Source: Leishmania mexicana MHOM/GT/2001/U1103 (lineage: Eukaryota > Euglenozoa > Kinetoplastea > Trypanosomatida > Trypanosomatidae). From it: DNA of 64,000 nt. A model generated the notes under the pieces. It was not told the DNA's origin, made no database searches, and worked only from the letters and a program-made list of their open reading frames with translations. Position numbers and translations under genes: made by a program. Positions 32,901 through 45,218 of this stretch are shown here, one piece after another. Position 1 is the first letter of the stretch, and each line of letters opens with the position of its first letter. The stretch covers positions 1,545,791 through 1,609,790 of the forward strand of contig NC_018312.1 of the NCBI RefSeq assembly GCF_000234665.1, read 5' to 3'.

Positions 32901-34672
32901 CGGCGGTGGTACTCCTCGAGATTCGCGTACCCCGTCGTCCCGCCACCTGCGCCGCTGCGGGTGAGTTGGCGGGCGTAGTAAGGCCATGGAAAGCCCCGCA
33001 TGACAGCCTCGCCTACCGGTATATCAGGGAAGATGGCGAGCTGCTGGGCAATGGTGGCGAGGGCCCAGCTGCCTAGAGCCTGCAGAGGACTGCTCGTCGC
33101 CGCAACGCCGCTGCCGCTGACGCTGTCCGCGTCATCCTCACTCGTGGCGGCGTCAGCGCTATCCCTGAAGGGCTGCTCTGCCATGTCACCGCTATAGTGA
33201 ATGGGGGCGTACGGGTTCCTATCACGGACACGCGCCGGCGCCGCTGAGGCAGGATTCCTCTTGCTTGGCTTGCTTAGCTGGAAATCGCGCGTGGAGTCGT
33301 TGATGGCGGTAATGGCCGCGCGCAGCTGCACCACCTGTGCGAAGCGGGCCGACTGCCGCTCTTCCAGCTCTGCCACTTTCTTCGCCCGCTTGTGGTCGTT
33401 GCTGCTCTCGCCAGCAGCGCTCATCACAGACGACGATGGCATCACCACTGGCATCGGCGTGCGGACGTACAGGCACTGGAAGCGCGAGCGCAGCGGAGGG
33501 TCGAGCGGGTTGCCTTCATACGGTGGCACCGGCACCGTAATGCCAATCACGCGGAACTTCTCAGAAACGCGCACCAGACCCATCGCAGCCAGCTCACGCT
33601 TCGCCTCCGCAATCAGCTCGGCGTTCGGCACACCATCCCCTGTGCTGTGCAGCTGACGGCCCTTCTGCTGGTGCTTTGACTCGTAGAGTGTCTGCAGCAG
33701 CGAGTCGTAGCGCGCCGGGTGAATGAGAACGGAGCCGTTGTCAAGGTGCATCTCACGGTTTTCCAGGAGGTTGTTGATCACGGGCAGCACATTGCGCTCC
33801 ACCCGTGTCAAACCCTCTAGCACCAACAGCTGACCCTCCACGGCCGCCGAGACGGCGCTCTGGTCGTCGTAGATGAGGTTGCCGTTTCGAATCTCGCGAC
33901 GCTGCTTCAGATCGCTTTCTGTGATGTCGCTGTGGAGGTAAACGACTCGGATCTCGCGGCGAGTGAGGTGGCTGTAAAGCAGCACCAGCCAGCGCATGGC
34001 GGGGCCGGGGTCACCGATGAGACACATGTCCTGCCCTAGCTGCTCCTTCTGCGCGATCCAGCGGAGGTATCTCCGCGTGAGCGGGTCCTGCACGGTGAAG
34101 AACATGTTCGCCTCCGCCAATCCACCGTCGTTCAAGGAGGGTACGCCGCCGGTGGGGTTCATGGCTCCCGCCTGCGAGTCGACCACAGCCATCGATTGAA
34201 GGTACGGCGCGGTGTGATCGACGCCGGGAGTGGCCCAGACCACTCGTTCAGGGTTCACTGCGTAGTCCGGCACCGGAATCACCACATCGCCGATGGTCAG
34301 CTGCGTGCTGCATGGCACCCCCACGCTATCCTGTGGCATGGCTGGAGTTCCAGCGCGCCGAACGCCCGCCAATAGGGTTCTTGATGCACCGCCGCCGCCG
34401 TTGAGGCTAAAAAGCGGCTGCGAGGTCTTCAGAGATGAGGATCGATAATGCCGACGTGACCACGCAACGGCAGTGCAGCTGCTAGTAGGCAGAAGGGTAG
34501 GCGGGGGCCTAGCCGACTTGAAGCTCGACGATGATGCTAAAGGCGCCGGCAACGGTGTAGAAGATGGGGGGAGCGCTACCAGGATTGCGGATGTGGTAGT
34601 CGTGAAAAGGGAGGCCGATAAGGGGCAACAGAACGCATGACCTGGGCCTGCAGCACGGCGGTGGCAGAGCAT
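26975..34672 (-). CDS. VWA8-like giant AAA+ ATPase with C-terminal VWA domain, probably mitochondrial
   Basis: A 2565-residue protein from the ATG at 34670-34672. The N terminus is rich in Arg, Ser and Ala and looks like a mitochondrial presequence; a second ATG about 110 codons in would give the core protein. Seen in order: a degenerate first AAA module (GDPGPAMR in place of a P-loop); a second with GPTGCGKT; a third with GNQGVGKN and Walker B VVDEIDKAP; a long beta-rich/low-complexity region; and a C-terminal VWA domain with MIDAS motif DVSAS, about the last 190 residues. This order matches VWA8 (KIAA0564), a mitochondrial AAA protein, rather than midasin, which has six AAA modules. VWA8 itself is about 1900 residues, so this version is longer, mainly in the middle. 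The role is ATP-driven remodelling; the substrate is unknown. Confidence 0.85.
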   Translation of the reverse strand: MLCHRRAAGPGHAFCCPLSASLFTTTTSAILVALPPSSTPLPAPLASSSSFKSARPPPTLLPTSSCTAVAWSRRHYRSSSLKTSQPLFSLNGGGGASRTLLAGVRRAGTPAMPQDSVGVPCSTQLTIGDVVIPVPDYAVNPERVVWATPGVDHTAPYLQSMAVVDSQAGAMNPTGGVPSLNDGGLAEANMFFTVQDPLTRRYLRWIAQKEQLGQDMCLIGDPGPAMRWLVLLYSHLTRREIRVVYLHSDITESDLKQRREIRNGNLIYDDQSAVSAAVEGQLLVLEGLTRVERNVLPVINNLLENREMHLDNGSVLIHPARYDSLLQTLYESKHQQKGRQLHSTGDGVPNAELIAEAKRELAAMGLVRVSEKFRVIGITVPVPPYEGNPLDPPLRSRFQCLYVRTPMPVVMPSSSVMSAAGESSNDHKRAKKVAELEERQSARFAQVVQLRAAITAINDSTRDFQLSKPSKRNPASAAPARVRDRNPYAPIHYSGDMAEQPFRDSADAATSEDDADSVSGSGVAATSSPLQALGSWALATIAQQLAIFPDIPVGEAVMRGFPWPYYARQLTRSGAGGGTTGYANLEEYHRRLAQYAEVLQHCHVYPPLLLAADLATSNAHSHRSSSESSGLNAPHGHQVREPPSKRSRVSERLRALVQGQDVESADDEPRGAAAARAYVRSAQLVSAAVTTTRVPLTVQQTCNYILEYRNVTSTTAFSGVPVAVAEAVVATAAHSLTHPGQSGTYLLKVFMGAQALSSRGPLDASGNAGWDVAEHLSTTAAPSTVFTTEHYHILQTMLQVHASRQHICLLGPTGCGKTAMVRAFARLLGYGLASTMHLYVDMTHKDLFQQRMTDPKTGNTTWQDSPLLHAAIYGELVVLDGMEKLPSGMLSSLQQLLVDQSAVLTDGTILKSPMEYNLLKERFTERDPSTGAVVWQPTDAEMRERKIFPVHPCFRVVATARPPLPVSGGAAGSRGARDFFITQDLTTLFRMVAMPDGGEDAIGPVLRQVAQAEARLLEAEAWRKQEAPVAAQQRIEAVVDQLIQLRNDLEELHSTDGKMPQLSLRQLRHLVRSAVRYPSRIEESVRNTLLLPLMTGVAATKVRHALETCGLAQPSVRAATGRGDATSASPTAKGETLVAADDAFRTGGESSISSSRLWNVNGEPVLLLSRVYTQAELALVPYVTGFHANRVHESILAWLAKQYAMGSNILLIGNQGVGKNKVVDAFLSRLGIPRHYIQLHRDTTVGSLTINPTVEAGKVVWEDSPLVKAVQRGHCLVVDEIDKAPVEVVQVLKGLIEDREMRLGDGRQIYDPAVEPHATAAAAGAAGTTQRIAIHQDFRIIVLANPPGFPFHGNDFFRECGDLFAAYVMGNPDAESQLRVLTAYAPTLPRPLLERLVLVFLELQSAFTQGNLTYPFSLRELIAVVKHMSRYPQDGVYEALNNVFNFDARDENTLRVVRQVLANYLQPMIQQGGLQQLKPYKAGQPTPLLPFKELVTLPMTAMATTATATTAAAAHFSALVCLPAEMTLSEHSFLSRIVEAEEEAAAARPQGSRESGTTAALWSTTYPTESFFPASPATSSAGAASSTAEAFTEWASHFTLPFVNPSTDTVVAMTSVTAVGGTDAEMEAVTLPLLSVLLLRRASGTDGSAGTSKSSPSAAALRLIVATVRLPPSSIEARYLVADKAEELATLWPVGHVRFADVSSPYATELAAGASHLSSLFRFTAFTLSAEELSWSTGDGEVADTVGQQQQHRRVWPPSLATWSQTTGARRSLLRKSDGAEWAAERIPQSVVLVSSNKTGCTALIDVLAGAASDLYITRIGVAGGAMAAVGKTPCAETTMSLGPILPLHLDRCLSAASAPPAAQAGVRVLDVSPRHGVLCFAAASSTTGELLFLLQGRVVRVSFPQPVASLRFVGSRLAMVEMEAAAVGDVCDTSQRRPHRRSGVVKVSVAADGSAHATMLPLSPDTQCLELVEAPAVAAGDDGPTEYLSASDRSSASHGVLVPADLQGSVWRIAAAEGFSASTPPCTDGASKTDKDDPAGRNVVYARVEGTAESGLQLRYYKSKTGSAAASAALPALTTLVDDARHQLLHIHPDGRTVSVIDTQHATQRTFASAPGEAVQAASASPCAAAAAENRWSLDSRSGTVYAWQSTSRQLSVADVDGERVRQRYSEWSSLLTGNAETVGDAATAEEGEEDVKDFKMRYSTPRKQPSGTLKHGEIDDKEHHGGNTWAGGTGGTDTAGLGGIIGPYRLDKGNPVHQVSPEEKRKVPKHLLEEARRMGRKALKERLQSIGMSEEEYEQYKGLQERVQPAVAQLRTLLMGLKASEGERVWITGQTDGVWDDKKLVEGIVGEKNVYKRRVDSKETNPFQQQHKKRLVFVLDVSASMYRFNSMDQRLTKLLETTIMIMEAFAGFESKLDYAMIGHNGDSDNIPLVNFGAPPANQKERMIICQKMLAYAQYCWSGDNTVDAMRRSIELVTKEKGDSYFVFVISDANLRQYGITPRELTAIIQSKPEVKMFCIFIATLGAQASHLQQQLPAGHGYECMRTDVLPQVLRQIFTSANLF

Positions 34673-37014
34673 GGAGACCGAGACACACGCACACAAGAGA
34701 AAGCGTCGATGACAGCAGCGTCGTCGGCCGGGGCAACGCTGCCCCTCCCTTGTCTTCTGCTTCGCTGAGCTTCTTCTTTTTCCTGATGGAGGACAAAGCA
34801 AAGGCGAGGAGGTGCGCGATGAAGAGGCGGCCGTAAACACTTTTCGGATGATGGTGGTGAGCTGAAGAGGCAGGTGGAGGAAGAGGAAGTCGCGCAGATG
34901 GCTGAGCGCACTACAATCGGATGGATCTCGTTGCTGTTGGACAGAATCTTTCTTTGCGGATGTCCGTAGATGCACACATGCGTGTGTATGTGTGTGTGTG
35001 AGAGAGAGGATACGGGTGAGTGGGGAGACGGCATAGAGAGAGAGACAGAGGAGGGGGAAGAATGCTGCGCACAGACACCTTCTCACGAGGGAGTCTTGTC
35101 CTTTGTGTCCATTACAACCGCAGCCTCTCACACTCTTCGAACAGTGGCGCCAACCCACCCCGCTCCCCTTACGCTCGCCCATAAGCGAGGTGGGGATCGC
35201 TGCCGTCACCGCCCAACCTTACACGCGGCTTGGGTTCTTCTCCGTTATTTTTTTTTCGGGCACTTCGCCCATGACTTCACATGACATTGAATGGTGTAGG
35301 GGGAGCTTGGGAGAGGAGAGGGGGATATCGGCGGCTACGCGCATTGGGTGTCGACCCTCTCCGCTACGCCGCGCCTCTGAGCATGATCATCGGCCAATGT
35401 GCGCCGCCGCCTCGAGCTCCGCCCTTGTTGCTGCTGCTCTGCCTCCTCATCCCTCACTCCCTCTGCAAGTGGACCTTGCATGTCGTTGTTTTACATCATT
35501 GACAGAAGAGAGGGGAGAAGTGCACCGCAGCGTTGATTTTCTCCTCGCTCGGTGGTGGCGCTCCGATAACGCCTCTTTTGCCATCTCTCACCTCCCGCCT
35601 CACCTCGCCACGCAGCCATTCCCCCTTTCCCTTCTCTCCTCACCCCTCCCACCGCCACCACCACATGCATGTGCATGAACACGATGAGCACGCGCCCAAA
35701 AACAGCTGCTCACCTAAAACACGAGAAGGGGCAGGTGTGTGCATGAGCAGCGGCAAAGCAAACGAGAAGTGTCGGCGGAGGACGGGGGGTTGGGTGGAGA
35801 AGGGGGAGGGGGTGACATGAGTGGGCGTCAAGCAGCAATAGCAAAGAGCGAGAGAGAGACGTGTGACGAGCCAACAGACGCACACACCCACGTAATGTTC
35901 GCCCTTTTCCCCCGTTTTCCTGGTGTGGCTTGTGCTTCGCTCTTCCTCTTTCTCGCTACTGTTGCTGCCCCAGAGGAGGGAGGTGTGAAGGGCTCTTTTA
36001 GTTCCCCGGCTGCAATGTGCATCCCTCCCGCACAGCTCAGTCTTTCATGTTTGGGGGGAAGGTTGACAGGATTCCCTCGTCCTCCTCTATGCACTCGGGC
36101 GCATCGGCAGACGAGGCTGCCACCCCCCGCAGAGAAACGCGGTGGAAGAAAGCAGAAGACAACGCTGACGAAAGATCCAAAACAAGCCCATCACCATCAG
36201 ACGCATCGCTTGCACACAGGCACACACACACACACACAGAGCAAGAGCACTGATGTAGCCTACAGTGACTTGAGTGTGGTCCTGTTCTCTTCGCAGAGAG
36301 GCTGCCAGCTTCATTTTCGTTTGTTTCTGTACGAAGCATGAGAGATCCCACTCACTCCGTGGCGTTCCGTCCTCCGCTTCGGCTTGTCGCTGCCCCCTCA
36401 CTTGCGCTCTCGAGCGTCCGCGTTCCTGCCTGCCTGAACACGCGTGTGTGTGCGTGTGCGTGTGGGTCATCATCACAGGTCAGCCAGGCACCCTCTTCCC
36501 ATCTACCACAGGGTGCAGACAACATGATACACAGTGAAAGGGGGGAAACGTGTGTCGGCGATCGCGGGGCAGCACGGCGGCTAAACGAGGCATCTTCTAC
36601 ACACCCTGACAACACCGTAACAGCGAATCCAGCACGAGCCTCAACTTTAAAGACACTACGCCATGGATGCACTTGTGCGGGTGCACACAGTTTCGTCCTC
36701 AGTCCCGAACACCGCCACACCGCCCTGTCCTCTCCTTTTCTCCTCCGCACCCCCATCCTCATTCGCCTATAAACGCCGAACCGATCAATAGACATCCGTG
36801 CAGGTATTCCTGTCCAAACCTTCCTGGAACTCCACAGCCCTCCTCCTTGCTCAGCTCATGACACAGGGTACCACTCCCGCCACCACTGACAACCTCGCGC
36901 GACACAACTGCGGTCCGGCCAACCACCACCCTACAATGCTCCAAAGCCGCCAATCAATCACCCAATAGTCTCTTTTTCTGAACACAAACACAGCAGTACC
37001 ATCCCATAAAATCC
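34673..37014. other. Intergenic region between VWA8-like gene and CPB array
   Basis: No gene supported. Minus-strand pyrimidine tracts upstream of the VWA8-like start (plus-strand purine tracts around 34800-34890 and 35000-35060) fit trans-splicing. There are CA runs at about 36222-36239 and GT-type repeats near 36445-36470. The part next to 37015 is the unique 3' flank of the last CPB copy. Confidence 0.5.
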
Positions 37015-41217
<4,203 letters not shown>

Positions 41218-41317
41218 NNNNNNNNNNNNNNNNNNNNNNNNNNNNNNNNNNNNNNNNNNNNNNNNNNNNNNNNNNNNNNNNNNNNNNNNNNNNNNNNNNN
41301 NNNNNNNNNNNNNNNNN
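41218..41317. other. Assembly gap of exactly 100 N inside the CPB array
   Basis: A placeholder gap joining the 5' flank of the full CPB copy to the propeptide-coding part of another copy. Because one side is spacer and the other is mid-gene, at least the 3' two-thirds of one gene and one spacer are missing. With L. mexicana arrays known to hold many copies, several whole units may be collapsed here. Confidence 0.98.
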
Positions 41318-41647
41318 CCGCTTCGCCGCTGCGAAGTACGCGGCGCCGTTCAGGTAGCGCGCGGCGAACTCCGCCTCCGACAGGTCGAAGAACTTCGTGA
41401 TCCCGAACTGCGCGTGGGGGTTCCGCGCCTGGTGCTCGCGCATCAGCTCCAGGTTGCGCTCGAAGTTCGCCAGCCGCTGCTGCTCCTCCGCCAGCGTCTC
41501 GTACGCGCGCCCGTACGTCCGCTTGAACTCCTCGAACAGCGCAGCAGCCGGCGTGCCCACGTGTATCGCGCGCGCGGGTGCGCAGGCAGCCGCAAGCACC
41601 ACGCACACAACCGCAACAGCGCAGAGAGCGGCCCTCGACGTCGCCAT
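41318..41647 (-). CDS. CPB: Cathepsin L-like cysteine protease CPB, partial (5' part, cut by gap)
   Basis: The ATG at 41645-41647 and 110 codons are present: signal peptide and most of the propeptide, identical in protein sequence to the other copies. The mature domain lies in the gap. It is partial because of the assembly, not a demonstrated pseudogene. Confidence 0.9.
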
Positions 41648-43095
41648 CGCGGACGCGGGCAGCGAGGGGAACAGAAGGAAGCAATGAACAGAGCGAGGGG
41701 AGAGCAAGTGAAACGCAGAGGCCACGGCCCGAACGCTGCGGCAGTGGCGGGTATATAGAGGGCTGCTGCTGGTGGTGGCGACGAGAGTCTGTGCAGGGCG
41801 TCGGGAGCAGTCGACCACGGTGCAGGGCAGGTGGGGACGGGGAGAGTGCAAGAGAGGGAGGGACGTCATCACAGGCAACAACGCAGGTGCGGGCAACCTC
41901 ACACAACAGCGGTGCATCCATGCGCCGCGCGCACAGGGGAGAGGGAGAGGCGCACAGCGACGCACGTCACACATCCCCGGTGCGTGCGCTGCGTGCCAGC
42001 CGCCATCGGGGGAAAAGCGACGGTGCTCGTAAGCCCCCTGGCCTCCATCACTCCGCACCCACACGCGACACTACCTCTCCGGCACGCGCACAGGGTCCAT
42101 CCCACTGCAGCGCTTCGTACATGCCGTCACGGCAATGCTGCACACACACGTACGCACGCGCACACAGGCGCGCACACGCTCACTCTCCATTCTCTTGATT
42201 ACTGATATATATCTATATATACATATATATATATACGTATGTCTATGTACATGATAGATTTCTAGAGTGTTCCCCTCGACATGCCTTGCTCTGGGGACCG
42301 TTGCGCCTCACGCATACGCACGGACACGCACACGCACGCACGCACGCGCGCAGAGAAGAGCCGATGAAGCAAGCACAATCAATAAACAGACCGTGGCTGC
42401 AGAGGCGGGGGGCCAACGCGCCCGGAAGGCGTCCCGCACGCAGTGCAGGCATGTGCATGCACGCGAGCGCGGTGCGAACGCAGCGCACCCACAAGCTGCA
42501 GGGAGGCGGCGGAGGCGCGCACGCCCGGCACATGACCCGGCAGCCACGCACCACCGTCAAAGCACAAGCGAAGCACCTCCCGAGGGGGAGGAGAAAACAA
42601 AGTAGTGGAAGATATCGCTGAACGCACAGCACACAAGTGTGCTGAAGAAGCAAGCAGAATACAAAGAGCCAGACGAAGGCAGAATAGCGGGCTCGCGTAT
42701 ACGCGTGTGCGTGTGCGTGCGAGAGAGAGGGATAACAAGGGAGGCCACGCGAGGGCACGCGAGGGGAGGGGGAGGCGTGAAGCGAGGGCGGGCAGAACAG
42801 CCATTCGCGGGGCACCACGACTTGGGTGGTGCCGCAGCTCCGATTCACAGCGCGCCTGCTCGTCCATTTCCCCCCTACGCTCCGCCGCACCTCGCTGCGC
42901 TGTCGCCCGCATCGCCTTCCTCTTCCTCTGCCTCACATCTCGCACGCACGCGCAGCTGCCACGGCGGGCGCGCACCCAAGGAGGTGCCCACACGCGCCGG
43001 GCATCGCTGCAACCACCACACACACGCACACAAGGGCACACACACCTCTACGTTTATAGGGAGGTGGTCTTCCTCGAGCCGTACCACGATAACGC
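41648..43095. other. CPB intergenic spacer with TA-rich variable block
   Basis: The array spacer between the gap copy and the first copy. It matches the spacer at 38116-39458 except for the block at about 42140-42260, which here carries CACACG repeats and a TATATATCTATATATAC-type tract in place of the CGTATA block. No gene. Confidence 0.7.
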
Positions 43096-43302
43096 TCACT
43101 TAACCTCGTTGCTCACGGTACACTTCACCCCACCAGTGCAATTGCCGGAAGTATACGTGCGAGTTAACAGGTGGCTATTACCGCACTCCATCACATAGGA
43201 GGCGCCTCCCCGCTTCGTGTGGCACTCCTTCGTGGTGATCAGGGCCTTTTCGCACCCCTGAGTGCAGTACATATCAGTGCAGATCACCTGCTCCACCATC
43301 AT
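43096..43302 (-). pseudogene. Remnant of the CPB C-terminal extension in a shifted frame
   Basis: Directly after the stop of the first CPB copy, a shifted frame encodes the Cys-rich extension pattern (VEQVIC, then spaced cysteines, ECHTK and later SGNCTG), clearly homologous to the extension of the full copy but diverged and ending early at 43096. It overlaps the stop codon of the upstream frame. It would not be translated as part of the protease unless the frame were different from that shown, so I treat it as decayed. A sequencing error at the junction is the alternative. Confidence 0.75.
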
Positions 43303-44378
43303 CCGTTCTGAGCGGGCGTCTCGCTGCTCGTGCTCGTGCCAGGGGCGGCACTCTCCCGCACATGCGCGGACACGGGGTATTCACTGAGCAGGCACGCGTT
43401 CACCCCCATCACCACGCGCACGTAGCCCTGCTCGCCCCAGTCCCCACCCCACGAGTTCTTGATCACCCAGTACGGAACCTCACCAGTCATGTCGTACCCG
43501 ACGAGCAGCACAGCGTGGTTCACCTCTTTACCAATGCACGCGGTCAGCACGCCGCTCTTGTAGGACATAAAGGAGCTGGCGTCCAGCGCAATCGCGATGG
43601 GGCCATTCTTCGCGAGCCACGCAGCCATCGCCTTTTCGCTGCTTCCGATCAACACGTGGCTGTCGATCTGCGCACCGACAACGAGCTCACTGCTGTTCGA
43701 GCACTCGGGCAGATAACCGTTGCCGGACACGTAGGGGTAGCTGTCCTCCGTGTACAGGTGCCCGTTCGTGTTTTGCAGCAGCCAGTCGAACGCCTGCAGC
43801 ATCAGTCCGCCGTCGCAGCCATCGTTCATGTCATCGCAGCTCACCAGCTGCTGCTCCGACAGGCTCACCAGCTCGTGGCCGGCAAGGTACCACTGCCCCT
43901 CGATGTTGCCGACCGACGAGAACGCCCAGCACGACCCGCACTCACCCTGATCCTTCACCGGCGTCACGGCGCCCTTCTCGCGCCAGTCCACCGCATCAGG
44001 CACCGCCGACAGGTCCGCGCGCGCCTTGCGGTAGTGCTGGGCGGCGTGCCGCTTCGCCGCTGCGAAGTACGCGGCGCCGTTCAGGTAGCGCGCGGCGAAC
44101 TCCGCCTCCGACAGGTCGAAGAACTTCGTGATCCCGAACTGCGCGTGGGGGTTCCGCGCCTGGTGCTCGCGCATCAGCTCCAGGTTGCGCTCGAAGTTCG
44201 CCAGCCGCTGCTGCTCCTCCGCCAGCGTCTCGTACGCGCGCCCGTACGTCCGCTTGAACTCCTCGAACAGCGCAGCAGCCGGCGTGCCCACGTGTATCGC
44301 GCGCGCGGGTGCGCAGGCAGCCGCAAGCACCACGCACACAACCGCAACAGCGCAGAGAGCGGCCCTCGACGTCGCCAT
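43299..44378 (-). CDS. CPB: Cathepsin L-like cysteine protease CPB, first copy, truncated extension
   Basis: 359 residues from ATG 44376-44378. Signal peptide, propeptide and mature domain are intact with Cys25, His163 and Asn183, but the chain stops after the Ser/Thr linker (SETPAQNG), just before the Cys-rich extension, which persists in another frame. It differs from the other copies in the mature enzyme at Glu21, Ser30, Leu98, Ser115, Glu160, Val161 and Ala164, several next to the active site. Residues 60/61/64/84 are Asn, Asp, Asp, Tyr. In L. mexicana the first two array genes (CPB1, CPB2) are known to have a shortened extension and metacyclic-stage expression; this copy is in the equivalent position. 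Confidence 0.92.
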   Translation of the reverse strand: MATSRAALCAVAVVCVVLAAACAPARAIHVGTPAAALFEEFKRTYGRAYETLAEEQQRLANFERNLELMREHQARNPHAQFGITKFFDLSEAEFAARYLNGAAYFAAAKRHAAQHYRKARADLSAVPDAVDWREKGAVTPVKDQGECGSCWAFSSVGNIEGQWYLAGHELVSLSEQQLVSCDDMNDGCDGGLMLQAFDWLLQNTNGHLYTEDSYPYVSGNGYLPECSNSSELVVGAQIDSHVLIGSSEKAMAAWLAKNGPIAIALDASSFMSYKSGVLTACIGKEVNHAVLLVGYDMTGEVPYWVIKNSWGGDWGEQGYVRVVMGVNACLLSEYPVSAHVRESAAPGTSTSSETPAQNG

Positions 44379-45218
44379 CGCGGACGCGGGCAGCGAGGGG
44401 AACAGAAGGAAGCAATGAACAGAGCGAGGGGAGAGCAAGTGAAACGCAGAGGCCACGGCCCGAACGCTGCGGCAGTGGCGGGTATATAGAGGGCTGCTGC
44501 TGGTGGTGGCGATGAGAGTCTGTGCAGGGCGTCGGGAGCAGTCGACCACGGTGCAGGGCAGGTGGGGACGGGGAGAGTGCAAGAGAGGGAGGGACGTCAT
44601 CACAGGCAACAACGCAGGTGCGGGCAACCTCACACAACAGCGGTGCATCCATGCGCCGCGCGCACAGGGGAGAGGGAGAGGCGCACAGCGACGCACGTCA
44701 CACATCCCCGGTGCGTGCGCTCCGTGCCAACTTAAATTGGGGCACTTGGATGGTTAGCTTTACGTGGTTCTGGTTGCAGAATGAGTGGAGGTGGGGATCA
44801 CATGATTCGTGTGCGTGTGTGGTTTTTCGTGTAGTTGTTCGTAGGTAGGCTCGGTGGAGGGGAGGTGGGAAGGAAACGTAAGGCAGCGGGCGGGGATGAA
44901 ACAGATAGGTCTTTGTGTAGGGAGTGAAACGACGAAGAGGGCGAAACTGTGGATCATCTTTGAGAGTATGGGGGGTGTGGGAGAAAAGCAGCTGAAGCAC
45001 GTACACCAACGCCGGTCGGCGATGACACACTGGCACATTCTCGCACGGGTCTTTCAGGACAACGCACGCGCACCAAGATTTCATACTTGTCACCGCCGCC
45101 GTCGGTGGAGAGCTGGGAAGCGCACAGTGACGTGCGTTTACGTTTGTGGACAGGAGAAGCCTCAGTCACAATGCAAAGCTTTGTGGCACACTAGGCACGC
45201 GGTGATGAAAGCCTAAGG
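44379..45218. other. 5' flank of the CPB array and 3' UTR of the deacetylase gene
   Basis: The first ~350 bases (to about 44728) are the common CPB 5' flank; the homology ends near 44728, where unique sequence starts, marking the upstream array boundary. The remainder is 3' UTR of the deacetylase. No gene supported. Confidence 0.65.

Noticed and set aside
26975..34672. Midasin (MDN1/Rea1) as identity of the giant AAA/VWA protein
   Set aside because: Midasin has six AAA modules and is nearly twice as long; only three AAA-like modules are visible here and the N terminus looks mitochondrial, which fits VWA8.
34673..35209. N-terminal extension of the VWA8-like protein
   Set aside because: In-frame codons upstream of 34672 consist of CA-repeat-derived Thr/His runs and hydrophobic chance sequence; the ATG at 34672 gives a plausible mitochondrial presequence.
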